From assembly GCA_001899445.1 (NCBI GenBank), contig MPOA01000006.1, forward strand, positions 496,001 to 560,000: 64,000 nucleotides of DNA, read 5' to 3'. The translations under genes and the position numbers were made by a program. This DNA is from Candidatus Desulfopertinax cowenii. GTDB lineage: Bacteria > Bacillota > Desulfotomaculia > Desulfotomaculales > Desulforudaceae. The notes beneath the pieces are model-generated. The model searched no databases and had not been told where the DNA came from. It worked only from the letters and a program-made list of their open reading frames with translations. Shown here in pieces: positions 53,289 to 62,235 of this stretch (position 1 is the stretch's first letter; every line of letters begins with the position of its first letter).

Positions 53289-54296
53289 CTACCGGGGCGG
53301 TTCGTCCGCGGTTTCGTCCCTCAGGACGGCGGCCAGGATATCGGCCAGGAGTTCGGCAGTACGCAGGGCCTCGGCGGTATGGTTCGCCACGCCGCCAACC
53401 TCCACCAGCAGCGCCCCGGGATGCAGGAACTGGTTGTAGCGTCCCTCCTTCACGATCACCCCCACACACAGCCCGGGATACAGTTCCTGGGCCTTGGCGG
53501 CTATGGCCCGGGCGAGACTGTAGTTCTGCCGCCAGTTCGGAAACGGCTGACGCGCGTCGGAACCGGCCACCAGGAGAAAGGTGGCCACGTCCTGCTCCCC
53601 GATTTCAGTCAGCGCATAGCTCCGGTGCTTCAGACTGTCCCGGTGGATATCTAAGAGCAGCTTCAGGTCCGGGTATTCCTCCACCATCCGGCGGACGGTT
53701 TTTTCGGATTCCAGGTAGGAACGGCTGTACGGTACGTCGTGCACCTTTTCGAAATGAACGACCCCGATGCCGTACCTTTCCTCCAGCGCCCGTTTCAGCA
53801 CCCGTCCGACCTCCACCACCGCGCCGGGCCGGCCGTCGAACCGTTCCACCCCGTCAGTCAGGGGGTACGTTTCTCCCGTGTGGGTATGATAGATACCCAC
53901 TTCGATCCGGCCGGGCTGCTCCGGAACGGACTCAAGCCCCCCTCCTCCCACGGCTTCAACCACGGGCGGTGCCAGCACGGGCACCGGAGGGCGTGGAGCG
54001 CTGGGCCTGGGCCTGGGCATGGGCATGGACACCTGGGACCCAAGCAACTGCCGGGGATTGCCCAGCTCGACCCGAGCCACCCGGCCGAGCAGGCCGGCCA
54101 TCTTTTCCACCGGATTGTCTGGCGTCACGCCCAACCACCCGGGCAGGACGGCATTCACCACCCGCTGCGGGTCGCGCAGGCTCCACTCCAACGCCGCCCC
54201 GGTGCCGACCCGGGCCAGATGCTGGATGCCGGGCAGAAACACCCAGGCGCACACCAGGAAAAAAGAAAACAGGAACACACCGAGTGCCGGGCGCAA
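53289..54296 (-). CDS. spoIIP: Stage II sporulation protein P
   Basis: 335 residues. An N-terminal anchor (GVFLFSFFLVCAWVFLPGI), a Pro-rich linker, then the SpoIIP catalytic domain: VGIYHTHTGETYPLTDG, LKLLLDIHRDSLKHRSYALT, FLLVAGSDARQPFPNWRQNY and HPGALLVEVGGVANHTAEAL. It is the amidase/endopeptidase of the engulfment complex with SpoIID and SpoIIM. The start is TTG 54296. The gpr protease gene that often lies next to it is absent here. Confidence 0.95.
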   Translation of the reverse strand: MRPALGVFLFSFFLVCAWVFLPGIQHLARVGTGAALEWSLRDPQRVVNAVLPGWLGVTPDNPVEKMAGLLGRVARVELGNPRQLLGSQVSMPMPRPRPSAPRPPVPVLAPPVVEAVGGGGLESVPEQPGRIEVGIYHTHTGETYPLTDGVERFDGRPGAVVEVGRVLKRALEERYGIGVVHFEKVHDVPYSRSYLESEKTVRRMVEEYPDLKLLLDIHRDSLKHRSYALTEIGEQDVATFLLVAGSDARQPFPNWRQNYSLARAIAAKAQELYPGLCVGVIVKEGRYNQFLHPGALLVEVGGVANHTAEALRTAELLADILAAVLRDETADEPPR

Positions 54297-54353
54297 AACA
54301 AGTCCCCCCCCTCGGAAATGTTTACGCCCCGAAGGGGGGGAATAGAATACGTT

Positions 54354-54713
54354 CTAGCGCAGGACCGTGGGTACAAAAGCGTCGATAAGACCGATGATGA
54401 AAGCCGCGATCAAGGCCCCGATAATGCTGACCGTCAATAGGCCCGGAATAATGAACTGGGCCACATAAATCACCACGGCCGCCACTGCGAAACCGACCAG
54501 TCCCCGGCTCTGCGGAGAGATCCGGTCACCCAGCAACGTCTCGGCCAACCAACCCAGGATGGCGATCACGGCCGCGGCAATCAGCGCGCCCACAAATCCA
54601 CCGGCCAGCACGAATCCCGGAGCCAGCCAACTCACTACCAGCAGGACGATCGCCGACACCAGGAAACGGATGATCAACCCGATCCACTGGGTGCGAACCC
54701 TCTGCTCTGCCAT
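54354..54713 (-). CDS. Phage-holin-family-like small membrane protein
   Basis: 119 residues from ATG 54713, after AAGGGATG. Four hydrophobic helices fill almost the whole protein (IIRFLVSAIVLLVVSWLAPG, GALIAAAVIAILGWLAETLL, VGFAVAAVVIYVAQFIIPGL, ALIAAFIIGLIDAF). This matches the 4-TM family often labelled phage holin family, which is widespread in spore formers outside prophages. There are no phage genes around it. It stands between rpsT and spoIIP, close to both. Confidence 0.75.
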   Translation of the reverse strand: MAEQRVRTQWIGLIIRFLVSAIVLLVVSWLAPGFVLAGGFVGALIAAAVIAILGWLAETLLGDRISPQSRGLVGFAVAAVVIYVAQFIIPGLLTVSIIGALIAAFIIGLIDAFVPTVLR

Positions 54714-54837
54714 ATTTTCACATCCCTTCCCAAAACTAATTATAGTTTGGCCAATCCGGGAAAGGTTATACATCGGCGAGGTTTAGCTTGTATTTTGTGG
54801 TTTTGAATGTTAAAATCGAACGGTAGGAGGTGAGAGA

Positions 54838-55104
54838 GTGGCGCACACCCGTTCAGCTAAAAAGCGGATTGAGACCATCCGCAAGCGTACCGAACGCAAC
54901 CGGAGGATCAAGTCTTCCCTCAAAACGGCCATCCGGCGTTTCGAGGAAGCGCTGAGGGAGGGAGACCAGGAACAGGCCCGCCACAGGTTGCACAAGGCGC
55001 TTGTTTCTATCGATAAGGCAGTGACCAAAGGTATCCTGCACCGGAATACCGCGGCGCGCCGCAAGTCCTGCTTGACCAGGAAGTTTAACGCTACCGCCAG
55101 CTAA
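54838..55104 (+). CDS. rpsT: 30S ribosomal protein S20
   Basis: 88 residues: AHTRSAKKRIETIRKRTERN, RIKSSLKTAIRRFEEAL and RKSCLTRKFNATAS, the full S20 pattern. The GTG start follows TAGGAGG. S20 binds 16S rRNA. It is on the plus strand, divergent from the holin-like gene and convergent with holA, with a repeat array directly after its stop. Confidence 0.97.
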   Translation: MAHTRSAKKRIETIRKRTERNRRIKSSLKTAIRRFEEALREGDQEQARHRLHKALVSIDKAVTKGILHRNTAARRKSCLTRKFNATAS

Positions 55105-55105
55105 A

Positions 55106-55240
55106 AAAGAGGCTAAAAAAGGGGACAGGCTACTTTTTTAGCAGACCTCCACTTAGAGTGCCAGAAAAGGGGACAGGCTACTTTTCTGGCAGACTATCCT
55201 TTAGAGTGCTAAAAAAGTAGCCTGTCCCCTTTTCTGGCGG
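55106..55240. repeat. Composite palindromic repeat array, copy 2 (REP-like)
   Basis: Three 31-bp units at 55112-55142, 55160-55190 and 55208-55238, again exactly 48 bp apart. Unit 1 has arms GCTAAAAAAG/CTTTTTTAGC, unit 2 GCCAGAAAAG/CTTTTCTGGC, unit 3 is inverted and mixed. The arms change together between units 1 and 2, so the palindrome is conserved while its sequence varies. Spacers read AGAC, five to six variable bases, then TTAGAGT. It is the same composite as copy 1 in opposite orientation and lies between convergent rpsT and holA. Confidence 0.87.
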
Positions 55241-55258
55241 TCTTTTTTGTTTCGATGG

Positions 55259-56272
55259 TCAATTGCTTTTGGCGGCGAGGAAAAGCAGGAAGTTGGCCAG
55301 GGCCGGAAAAAAGTCCTGGCGCCCGGTCTTAACGGCGGCATCGATCTCCAGGAGCCCCGCCAGGGCGGCCGCCAGCCGCTCTCGGTCAAAGTTTCTCGCC
55401 TGGGCCAAGGCTTTCCGGACCACAAACGGCTTGGTATTGAGCCGGGCCGCGATTTCGGACACCGGGAGCCCCGAAGCGGCCAGGTCGGAAGCCCACAACA
55501 GCAGGCGAAACTGCCGCGCCAGCATGGCCAGGATCGCGAACGGGGGCTCCCCGGCGGCCATGAGTCGCCGGATGCCGTCCAGGGCGTCCTCAAACCGCTT
55601 TTCACCCACGGCGTCCACCACCCGAAAGATGGTCTCCTGGCGCAGCGGGGGCGCCACGGCGGCCACATCCCGCTCCGTCACCCGCTCCCGGTCACCCACA
55701 AAGGTGAGCAGCTTAGCCAACTCGGTGGCCACCCCCTGCAGGCCAGCCGGCCGCGCGGAAAGGAACTGTTCCATGGCCTCCCGGGTGAAAACTTTCCCGG
55801 CCCGTTTCGCCTCCCGGCTAACCCAGCGGGCGGTGTCCGCCCGGGACAGGGGCGTAAAATCAATCGCCCGGCCGCGTCTGGCCACCAGCTGGAAGAGCCT
55901 CCGCCTCCGATCCACCGGGCCAGCCTTCTGCAGCACCAGGCAGGTTGAGGGCGAGGGTGCCTCCAGGTACGTTTCCAGGGCCCGGGTGCCGCCCTCCGGG
56001 ACCCGGTCGAAGTAGGGCGCGTTTTTGACCACCACCAGCCGGTAAACGGCCAGCACCGGGGCCAGCCGGGCCGCCCCGGCGACCTCGTCGGGCGGGATCT
56101 CCTCCCCGTCCAGTTCGGAGAGGTTGAACGCTTCGGCCCCCGGCGGAAGCAGGGCCGCCCTCAGAAACGCGATCGCCCGGTGGTGCAGGAAAACCTCATC
56201 CCCGTAAAACAGGTAAACGGGCCGCACCCGCCCCTGTTCAATCTCCCGCACGAAGTCCCGGTAGTACTGCAT
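55259..56272 (-). CDS. holA: DNA polymerase III delta subunit
   Basis: 337 residues, typical length. Pattern: RVRPVYLFYGDEVFLHHRAI near the start, FNLSELDGEEIPPDEV, VVVKNAPYFDR, then the DnaA/clamp-loader lid region with TIFRVVDAVGEKRFEDALDG and a C-terminal collar domain. It opens the beta clamp within the clamp loader. In Firmicutes it normally follows comEC; here the S-layer/regulator block and two small genes stand between them. Confidence 0.94.
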   Translation of the reverse strand: MQYYRDFVREIEQGRVRPVYLFYGDEVFLHHRAIAFLRAALLPPGAEAFNLSELDGEEIPPDEVAGAARLAPVLAVYRLVVVKNAPYFDRVPEGGTRALETYLEAPSPSTCLVLQKAGPVDRRRRLFQLVARRGRAIDFTPLSRADTARWVSREAKRAGKVFTREAMEQFLSARPAGLQGVATELAKLLTFVGDRERVTERDVAAVAPPLRQETIFRVVDAVGEKRFEDALDGIRRLMAAGEPPFAILAMLARQFRLLLWASDLAASGLPVSEIAARLNTKPFVVRKALAQARNFDRERLAAALAGLLEIDAAVKTGRQDFFPALANFLLFLAAKSN

Positions 56273-56587
56273 TTAAGACTCCAGCTTTTCTTCTACCGCC
56301 CGGACCTTGCCCGCCATGGTGGCGGCCTTGTCCCGGCGGTCGTCAATCTTCACGGTGGTCACCACGCGCACCGCCCCTGCACCGAACGGCACTTCGTGCA
56401 GCCGCCGCACCAGGGAGAGCAGTTCGTCCAGTTCTCCCTCCAGGATGGTGCCCATCGGGGTCAGTTGGTAGGCAACACCTGCATCCTTTACCACCTCCAG
56501 GCACTTTGCCACGTACCGGCTCACGCTGGGCGAACCGGTACCGAGCGGCACCACCGAGACTTCCATAATCACCGCCAAAGTCTTCAC
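56273..56587 (-). CDS. MTH1187/YkoF-like thiamine-binding family protein
   Basis: 104 residues. Pattern VIMEVSVVPLGTGSPSVSRY, AYQLTPMGTILEGELDELLS and VTTVKIDDRRDKAATMAGKV, the small ferredoxin-fold family MTH1187, thought to bind thiamine or a related ligand. The GTG start at 56587 overlaps nothing; ATG 56566 is possible. Its stop abuts holA and its start is seven bases after the csaA-like stop, forming a three-gene run. Confidence 0.85.
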   Translation of the reverse strand: MKTLAVIMEVSVVPLGTGSPSVSRYVAKCLEVVKDAGVAYQLTPMGTILEGELDELLSLVRRLHEVPFGAGAVRVVTTVKIDDRRDKAATMAGKVRAVEEKLES

Positions 56588-56594
56588 CCCCCTG

Positions 56595-56924
56595 CTAAGA
56601 GATCCGGAGTCCGTTGGGCACCGGCTCATCCACGTTCAGGAGCACCACGTCGTCCTCCCCTACCATCACCCCCAGCACCAGAACCTCAGACTTGAAACCG
56701 GCCACCCGCAGGGGCGGAAAATTGGTCACGGCCAGGATCTGCCGCCCGACCAGGGTCTCGGGCCGGTAACGCTTGGTAATCCGGGCGCTGGACTGCTTCA
56801 CCCCCAATTCGCCGAAGTCAATCCAAAGCTTAATAGCGGGATTTCTGGCTTCCGGAAAGGGCTCCGCCCTCAACACCGTGCCCGTCCGGATGTGCACCTT
56901 TTCAAAATCGGCATACGTAATCAA
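56595..56924 (-). CDS. CsaA-like tRNA-binding-domain protein
   Basis: 109 residues: ITYADFEKVHIRTGTVLRAE, ARNPAIKLWIDFGELGVKQS and ILAVTNFPPLRVAGFKSEVL, the OB-fold of CsaA and the C-terminal domain of methionyl-tRNA synthetase. CsaA is an export-related chaperone in Bacillus. The start is TTG 56924, after an AGGGGG; an ATG 51 bases upstream is less likely as its N-terminus does not fit the family. Confidence 0.85.
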   Translation of the reverse strand: MITYADFEKVHIRTGTVLRAEPFPEARNPAIKLWIDFGELGVKQSSARITKRYRPETLVGRQILAVTNFPPLRVAGFKSEVLVLGVMVGEDDVVLLNVDEPVPNGLRIS

Positions 56925-57055
56925 ATCTCTGTTCCCCCTTTTTGGAGCCCCGAGCACCCAGCCGGTGTATTCCATTCTACCAATAACCAGCAGAAACGGT
57001 CCATAAATTTTTAACCGGGTTTCAAGCCGGTTCGCCGGAAAGCCCGCAAGAAGCG

Positions 57056-57084
57056 AAGCGGGCGCCTTCTCAAGGCGCCCGCTT
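57056..57084. terminator. Strong palindrome downstream of the S-layer gene
   Basis: A perfect 13-bp stem AAGCGGGCGCCTT (57056-57068) and AAGGCGCCCGCTT (57072-57084) with a three-base loop, 24 bases past the stop of the S-layer-homology gene. TTTT overlaps the end of the stem on the plus strand; on the minus strand CGCTTCTTGC follows. Transcript end or stabiliser. Confidence 0.6.
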
Positions 57085-57107
57085 TTCCGCCAGCTTAGGC
57101 TCTTAGA

Positions 57108-60100
57108 CTAAATAATCTCGGCGCTTCGGAGCATGCGCCCGAGCACCGTCACCGCAGCCGCCCGGGTGGTTTCCCTCAGCGGCGCGAAGCTGCCGTCGGG
57201 GTTCCCCTTAATGATTCCCGCCGCGACCGCGCCAGCAACGCCGTCCCGCGCCCAGGAAGCGATCTCGGCCCGGTCGGTGAAAGGCGCCAGCAGGACCGCG
57301 GTCTCGCCCGGTTCTGCGGCCGCGCCGCCGGCACCAGCGTGCGCCAGCGCCCGCAGCATCAGCACCGCCATCTCCTGGCGGGTGAGCGTGCGGTGCGGGT
57401 CGAACTTACCCGCGCCGATCCCTTTGAGCAAGCCTTCCCGGTAGGCCGCCTCGACCACCCCGTAGTACCATTTACCGGGCGCTACGTCGGTAAAGGTGGG
57501 AGCCGCGGGGTGGTACTCGCTGATTCCCAGAGCGCGCAGCACCAGCGCCGCGAACTCGGCCCTGGTAACGGCCCGTTCGGGCTCGAAATCGGTGGCCGAG
57601 ACGCCCCTGGCAATCCCGCGCGCCGCCGCGAAAAGGATGTCCCGCTCCGCCCAGTGGGTCGCGATGTCGGTGAACCCGCCGGTGAACTCCAGGACCGCGT
57701 ACTCGCTCAGGCGGCTCAAGTCCACCGCCACCCGGCCGTCTCCGACCGTGCCGCCGAGGCAGGTCAGGCTGCCGTCCTCGTTGAGGCGGTAGACGAAAAG
57801 GCCGGCCTCGTCGCCCACCGCGGCGGGATCGTAAGCCAGGACCAGGGTGACGCGCGCGGACAGGGCGGCGTCCGCTCCGCCAGCCTGGATCTCGACGTCG
57901 ACCACCGGTCCGGCAACCTGGACCCCGGGCGGCAGGACCGGCGGGGCGGTCACGGGCGTGACGCTTACCGTAACCTCCTGGCCAGCCGGCAGGCTCCCGG
58001 CCGGGATTTCCAGGTCGGCCCACGGGGAGTCGATGGTCAGCTCGGCTTCGCCGGCGGCCAGCGCCTCAACAGCCGCCCCCGGCAGAGTCACGTTCACCGG
58101 GTCTTCCACCGCACTCAGGGCGAGGGTGATTTCGGTCTCCCCGGCGTCCAGTTGCACCTGCACCGCGCTCTCCGGAACGGTGACGTTGATCTCGCCGTCG
58201 GCCGCGGTGAGCTCTACTTCGTCTTGGCCGATGGTGCCCGGGGTCGCCGGCTCCTGCGGTTCCGCGCCGGCGTCATCGTCGTCCTCGTCGTCCTCAACCG
58301 GTCGGGACTCGGTCGTGAAGCTGAAGCTGTAGGCCTCCGACGAGTTGCCGGCGGCGTCCCGCACCGCCCCGGCCGGGATGGTTACCGTGTAGGTAACGCT
58401 GTAAGCCAGGTCGTTTACCGGATCGATGGTGAGCGAGCTCCCGCTGAAGCTTGTGGTTATCTCGACCGAATTGCCAGCCGTATCCTTCAACGCAATGCCT
58501 TGACCGCCATCCCCCGCCTGCACCTCCTCGCTGAAGGTGACGGTGATGGTTTTGTTGCGGGGTACGCCCGTGACGCCATCCGCCGGATCGGTAGTCGTCA
58601 CCGTCGGCGTGGTATCCTGCCTGACGGTGAAAGTGGTGAAGTGCTTGACCGGCATGACCAGGGTGCCGTCCTCAAGAAGCTCCAAGTTCTCAAGGTCGAT
58701 GTATTCGCTGATGTCGCTCACCGGCTGGCCGGCATTGTCTGTTACCGCCACCTCTACGTAGTTTTCTACATCTGCATAGACGCCGTCCGGAATGCTTAGC
58801 TTGGCTTTGGCCCCGAAAAACCGGATCGTGGCCTGCTTGTCGGCCAGAAAGTCCAGTGCCTCCGGCGCGGTATTCACCATGGCGGAAAAACCGTCCGGGG
58901 TAGGGGTTATTGCCAGGAATTCGTTTAGAACGGCGATCTTTGGCACACCGTTAGCGTCGAGGGCCAGAATGTTTATCGGACTTTCGGCGGTGGGCGGGAA
59001 GCTGATGCTGCCCAGACCAGGCACGGTGAACACCAGATCTTTGCTCGCGTTGATCGCCCGTAGATCGAGCTGCGGGGTATTGAAAGCTGGCGTAACTTGT
59101 ACCGGCTCAGGCGGGGAAAGGTTGACCAGGACGAAATCAGCCAAGGGAGGTGTCCCGCTTCTGCTGAGGAGGGCCGCCCCGATCACTTCTTCGCCGGCGT
59201 ATACCTGCACGGCGACGGGAAGCAGATCGTTATCATTATCATTCAGGATCGGGGTGGAGAACGTCCAGGCTGAGGCTGAATCATCCCAAGTCCCCGGCAG
59301 GATCTCCCCGCCGTAAACGGTGCCGGTGGCGCTAAACTGACCCGCCTGATCCAGTTGGCCGAAGCCTACGCTAACCTGCAGGCTGGATGGCAGGCCGCTG
59401 ATGGTAAAGGAAAGCGTATCGCTCTCGTCTGCTTCTTCCCGATAATAGTATACTTGGTCGACATCCCCGTCCGTTACGGTTACGGTAAATGTGGCCGGTG
59501 TAATTTCTATTTGTTGTTGAACTTCATTGCGGTTCCCTGCCTTATCGCTGGCCCAGACCGTCAAGGTGTAGGTGCCAGCCTCATCAACAGTAAACTCGAC
59601 AGGCTCGCCTTGCCAGGCTTGATCGTGAAATGCTTGATATACCGAGCCAACAGAGAATTCTACCGTCTGAATACCGGAGGCGTAGCCGTTACTGGAGACG
59701 TCGTAAGCCACGGCCACTACGGTAAAGGGCTGCCCGGCAATTGGGTCGGCCGGATTCACCGACTGGATGGCCACGTAGGGCCCGGTGGCGTCGTAGTTGA
59801 AATCAAAGACGCCCTCGTCGGCATAAGGCTCGCCGTATGTGTTGTAGGCCACCGTATGGAGCTCGTAGGCTCCCTCGGGAAGACCCGTGTCCACGCTGAC
59901 GCTCCAGTCGTAAACCCCGCCTCCAACTGTGAGGTCAGCCACCGTCCAAGCGCTGCACGCCTCCCCATTTTGGTAAACCGCGGCGTAGACGGCAGTCACC
60001 ACGCCGCCGGAAACGGTGCCGCTGAATGAAAAGGGCTGCTGGTTAAGATAGCCGTTCGCTTGATCGCACCCCCAGGTCAGTCCGCTCGCCCCGGCCGGCC

Positions 60101-60179
60101 CGGGCAATGCCGCCAGCAAGGCGAAAGCCAGGACCACCGCCAGCAAGCGCCGCCCGGGCCTCTTTTTTCCAGTACGCAC
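57108..60179 (-). CDS. S-layer-homology domain protein with Ig-like domains
   Basis: 1,023 residues. Signal peptide (1-31). The first half holds bacterial Ig-like modules (for instance GTYTLTVWASDKAGNRNEV). A Big_5-type domain follows at about 540-640 (DPADGVTGVPRNKTITVTFS), then an acidic linker (PVEDDEDDDDAG) and a beta-rich region. Three C-terminal SLH repeats (about 855-1015) show ITRAEFAAL-type sequences such as VTRAEFAALVLRALG and LTRQEMAVLMLRALAHAG. SLH domains bind pyruvylated wall polymers, so this is a cell-surface protein. It is the last of a minus-strand block with a small protein and a large regulator. Confidence 0.9.
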   Translation of the reverse strand: MRTGKKRPGRRLLAVVLAFALLAALPGPAGASGLTWGCDQANGYLNQQPFSFSGTVSGGVVTAVYAAVYQNGEACSAWTVADLTVGGGVYDWSVSVDTGLPEGAYELHTVAYNTYGEPYADEGVFDFNYDATGPYVAIQSVNPADPIAGQPFTVVAVAYDVSSNGYASGIQTVEFSVGSVYQAFHDQAWQGEPVEFTVDEAGTYTLTVWASDKAGNRNEVQQQIEITPATFTVTVTDGDVDQVYYYREEADESDTLSFTISGLPSSLQVSVGFGQLDQAGQFSATGTVYGGEILPGTWDDSASAWTFSTPILNDNDNDLLPVAVQVYAGEEVIGAALLSRSGTPPLADFVLVNLSPPEPVQVTPAFNTPQLDLRAINASKDLVFTVPGLGSISFPPTAESPINILALDANGVPKIAVLNEFLAITPTPDGFSAMVNTAPEALDFLADKQATIRFFGAKAKLSIPDGVYADVENYVEVAVTDNAGQPVSDISEYIDLENLELLEDGTLVMPVKHFTTFTVRQDTTPTVTTTDPADGVTGVPRNKTITVTFSEEVQAGDGGQGIALKDTAGNSVEITTSFSGSSLTIDPVNDLAYSVTYTVTIPAGAVRDAAGNSSEAYSFSFTTESRPVEDDEDDDDAGAEPQEPATPGTIGQDEVELTAADGEINVTVPESAVQVQLDAGETEITLALSAVEDPVNVTLPGAAVEALAAGEAELTIDSPWADLEIPAGSLPAGQEVTVSVTPVTAPPVLPPGVQVAGPVVDVEIQAGGADAALSARVTLVLAYDPAAVGDEAGLFVYRLNEDGSLTCLGGTVGDGRVAVDLSRLSEYAVLEFTGGFTDIATHWAERDILFAAARGIARGVSATDFEPERAVTRAEFAALVLRALGISEYHPAAPTFTDVAPGKWYYGVVEAAYREGLLKGIGAGKFDPHRTLTRQEMAVLMLRALAHAGAGGAAAEPGETAVLLAPFTDRAEIASWARDGVAGAVAAGIIKGNPDGSFAPLRETTRAAAVTVLGRMLRSAEII

Positions 60180-60195
60180 TAAATCTCACCTCGCT

Positions 60196-60441
60196 TCAAG
60201 CTTTTTTCGGTTCGTCTTCCGCCGCGAGCTCTCCGGCGCCGGCCGGATCCCCGGCCGGCCGGTTTTCTTCCCCGAGCAGGCGGCGCAAGACCCCGGGCAA
60301 AGCGTCCCAGCCGGCAAAAACCGCTCTCCGCCCGGACTGGATATGCTCCACCTGGCCGCGCCATTCACCGGCCCCGGCTTCCCACCAGACGCGCACCACG
60401 AAGGAGACCGCCGCTCCGCCGCCGCCTTTGATCCCCCTCAC
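60196..60441 (-). CDS. Small protein of unknown function linked to the regulator
   Basis: 81 residues with a compact beta-like core: SFVVRVWWEAGAGEWRGQVE, HIQSGRRAVFAGWDALPGVL and RRLLGEE. I recall similar short proteins near large regulators in other bacteria, but cannot give a function. It starts 190 bases after the regulator gene ends and stops 17 bases before the S-layer gene, so it is likely co-transcribed with the latter. The exact start is uncertain. Confidence 0.6.
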   Translation of the reverse strand: MRGIKGGGGAAVSFVVRVWWEAGAGEWRGQVEHIQSGRRAVFAGWDALPGVLRRLLGEENRPAGDPAGAGELAAEDEPKKA

Positions 60442-60581
60442 CCCCTTTCCGCTCGCGTTTTACGAACCCTCAGCCCGAAGCATAAACCAAGCTCTTCAAT
60501 GAAAAGTCAACGAAAGATCAACCGGCCCCCAAAAGATCAAAAAAATAACCGGCCGGTTTTGCCTCCCCAGCCGCCGAAACA

Positions 60582-60608
60582 AATCCGCCCGGACAAGATC
60601 CGGGCGGA
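60582..60608 (-). terminator. Terminator after the regulator gene
   Basis: A perfect 11-bp stem ATCCGCCCGGA (60582-60592) and TCCGGGCGGAT (60598-60608), five-base loop. On the minus strand it is followed by TTGTTTCGG. It lies about 22 bases after the regulator stop at 60631. Confidence 0.65.
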
Positions 60609-60630
60609 TGGACTTTGCGCCGCCGGGCGC

Positions 60631-62235
60631 TCAAGTTTCCGCCAGCAGCTTGCGCGTCGCCGCCGCGGGTTCGACCCCGAACTCCTCCCGTAGCATGGCG
60701 CAGCAACGCCGGTACTGCTCCACCGCCTCGGCCCGGTACCCGCCGCGCAGCAGGCACTGGATCAACCGGCGGTGCAGCTCCTCCCGGTAGGGTTCCCGCC
60801 GCACCGCTTCCCGGAGGACCGCCGCCGCGCCGTGATAATCACCCGCGCGCTCCAGAAGCGCCGCCAGATCCTGCTGGGCCTGCAGCCAGACTTCCCGCAG
60901 GCGCTCCCGCTCCGGCACCAGCCAGTCGTCGTAGGGATATTCCTCGAGGAAGTCTCCCCGGTAGAGGGCGGCCGCCTCCCGGTAGGCGGTAACCGCCTGT
61001 TCCCGGCGCCCAGCGGCCCGCTCGCGGTGCGCCCGCTCCACCACCGCGAGGACGGTCTCCAGGTAGCCGCGCTGCAACCCTTGACGCGCGGCCCAGCGCA
61101 GCACCGGGAGAACATAATCCCGCTCCCGGCGGAAAAAGAAGCGGTAGTCGTTAGCCCGCACCAGCCGCAGGCCCTCCGCCACCAACGCCGCCAGTTCTTC
61201 ATCTTCAGCACCGGCCTCCGCCGGGCGGGGTGACCCCTGCCGCTGCTGTAACATCACCCCGGCCAGGTAGAAGTGCACCCGGGCCAGCTCGTAGTCGGCC
61301 CGCCAGCGCGCGAAGATGGCCCGCGCCTCCTGGAAATAGGTCCGGGCCCGGGCCAAACTTCCGGCAACCCAGTTCACCAGCCCCATATTCATCCGCGCCT
61401 GGCCGCCAAAATAGCGCACCCCGGTTTCGTCCGCCAGGCGCAGCGCCGCGTCGGCGTGGAGCCGCGCCGCGTCCAGGTTGCCCTGTCGCCGGTAGAGGCC
61501 GCTCAGGCTGTGCTGCGCGCCGGCCTCCAACTGCGCAAGATCAAGCTGCCGCGCCAGAAAGATCACATCATGGTGGGTTTCCAGGGCCAGTTCGTATTCG
61601 CCCTTATCCCGTTGCACCTGGGCCCGGGCAAAAAGGGCAAAGGCCCGGCCGCGGGCAAACCCTAAGGCGTCTGCCTCCCGCAGCGCTTCCGTGCTGGCCC
61701 GCTCGGCTTTTTCGTGTTCCCCGGTAATCCGGTAGATTATTGCCGTATTAATCAGCGCCAGCAGCGCCTCATGGCGGTTGCCGGCCTGAACCCACATCTC
61801 CCGGGAGGCCTGAAAGGCTCGCAGGGCCTGGCGCAGATCCTGTTGCGGGTGATAAATAAAAAACTGGTACTCCTGCGCCAGCAGGCGCACCTGGCCGGCC
61901 GTAAAACCGGTGGTCTTGAAAAGCGCGGCGGCCCGGTCGGCCCAGGCCGCCGCCTCGGTCCACCTTTCCTGCAACAGAAAAGCCTGCGCCAGCACCCTGC
62001 AGATCTCGCCCCGCAGCTGGTTCCCGGCCGGTCCCGCACTGTCATTTTCCAGGTACGCCAGGGCCCGCTGCGCATGTTCGGCGCCCTGTGCTCCCTGCCC
62101 GCAGTCGTTAGCTACCGAAGCCAGGGCCAAGGCACTTCGCGCCGCGCCCGGCCGGTCTCCCTGCCGGGAAAATCCGGCTTCAGCCCGCACCAGGCTGTCG
62201 ATGGCGGCCGGCCGGAAACCGGCGGCGGCCTCGGC
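60631..62235 (-). CDS. C-terminal part of a MalT/BTAD-type regulator (separated by frameshift)
   Basis: This frame continues the regulator begun at 63550. The sequence AEAAAGFRPAAIDSLVRAEA connects directly to the end of the N-terminal part if one G is dropped near 62235. TPR-like repeats fill residues up to about 380 of this part. A BTAD/SARP-type C-terminal domain follows, with GDFLEEYPYDDWLVPERERL, GAAAVLREAVRREPYREELH, RLIQCLLRGGYRAEAVEQYR and EFGVEPAAATRKL. The frame can open further upstream (TTG near 62328), but that stretch reads as out-of-frame text. No separate ribosome site is seen. Confidence 0.8.
   Translation of the reverse strand, partial: AEAAAGFRPAAIDSLVRAEAGFSRQGDRPGAARSALALASVANDCGQGAQGAEHAQRALAYLENDSAGPAGNQLRGEICRVLAQAFLLQERWTEAAAWADRAAALFKTTGFTAGQVRLLAQEYQFFIYHPQQDLRQALRAFQASREMWVQAGNRHEALLALINTAIIYRITGEHEKAERASTEALREADALGFARGRAFALFARAQVQRDKGEYELALETHHDVIFLARQLDLAQLEAGAQHSLSGLYRRQGNLDAARLHADAALRLADETGVRYFGGQARMNMGLVNWVAGSLARARTYFQEARAIFARWRADYELARVHFYLAGVMLQQRQGSPRPAEAGAEDEELAALVAEGLRLVRANDYRFFFRRERDYVLPVLRWAARQGLQRGYLETVLAVVERAHRERAAGRREQAVTAYREAAALYRGDFLEEYPYDDWLVPERERLREVWLQAQQDLAALLERAGDYHGAAAVLREAVRREPYREELHRRLIQCLLRGGYRAEAVEQYRRCCAMLREEFGVEPAAATRKLLAET

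Noticed and set aside
54354-54713. Prophage remnant suggested by the holin-like protein
   Set aside because: No integrase, endolysin, structural or attachment-site sequence nearby; the family is common outside phages in spore formers.
60541-60560. Palindrome AACCGGCCGGTT near the end of the regulator
   Set aside because: Short and GC-rich; likely chance. The longer hairpin at 60582-60608 is the better terminator.
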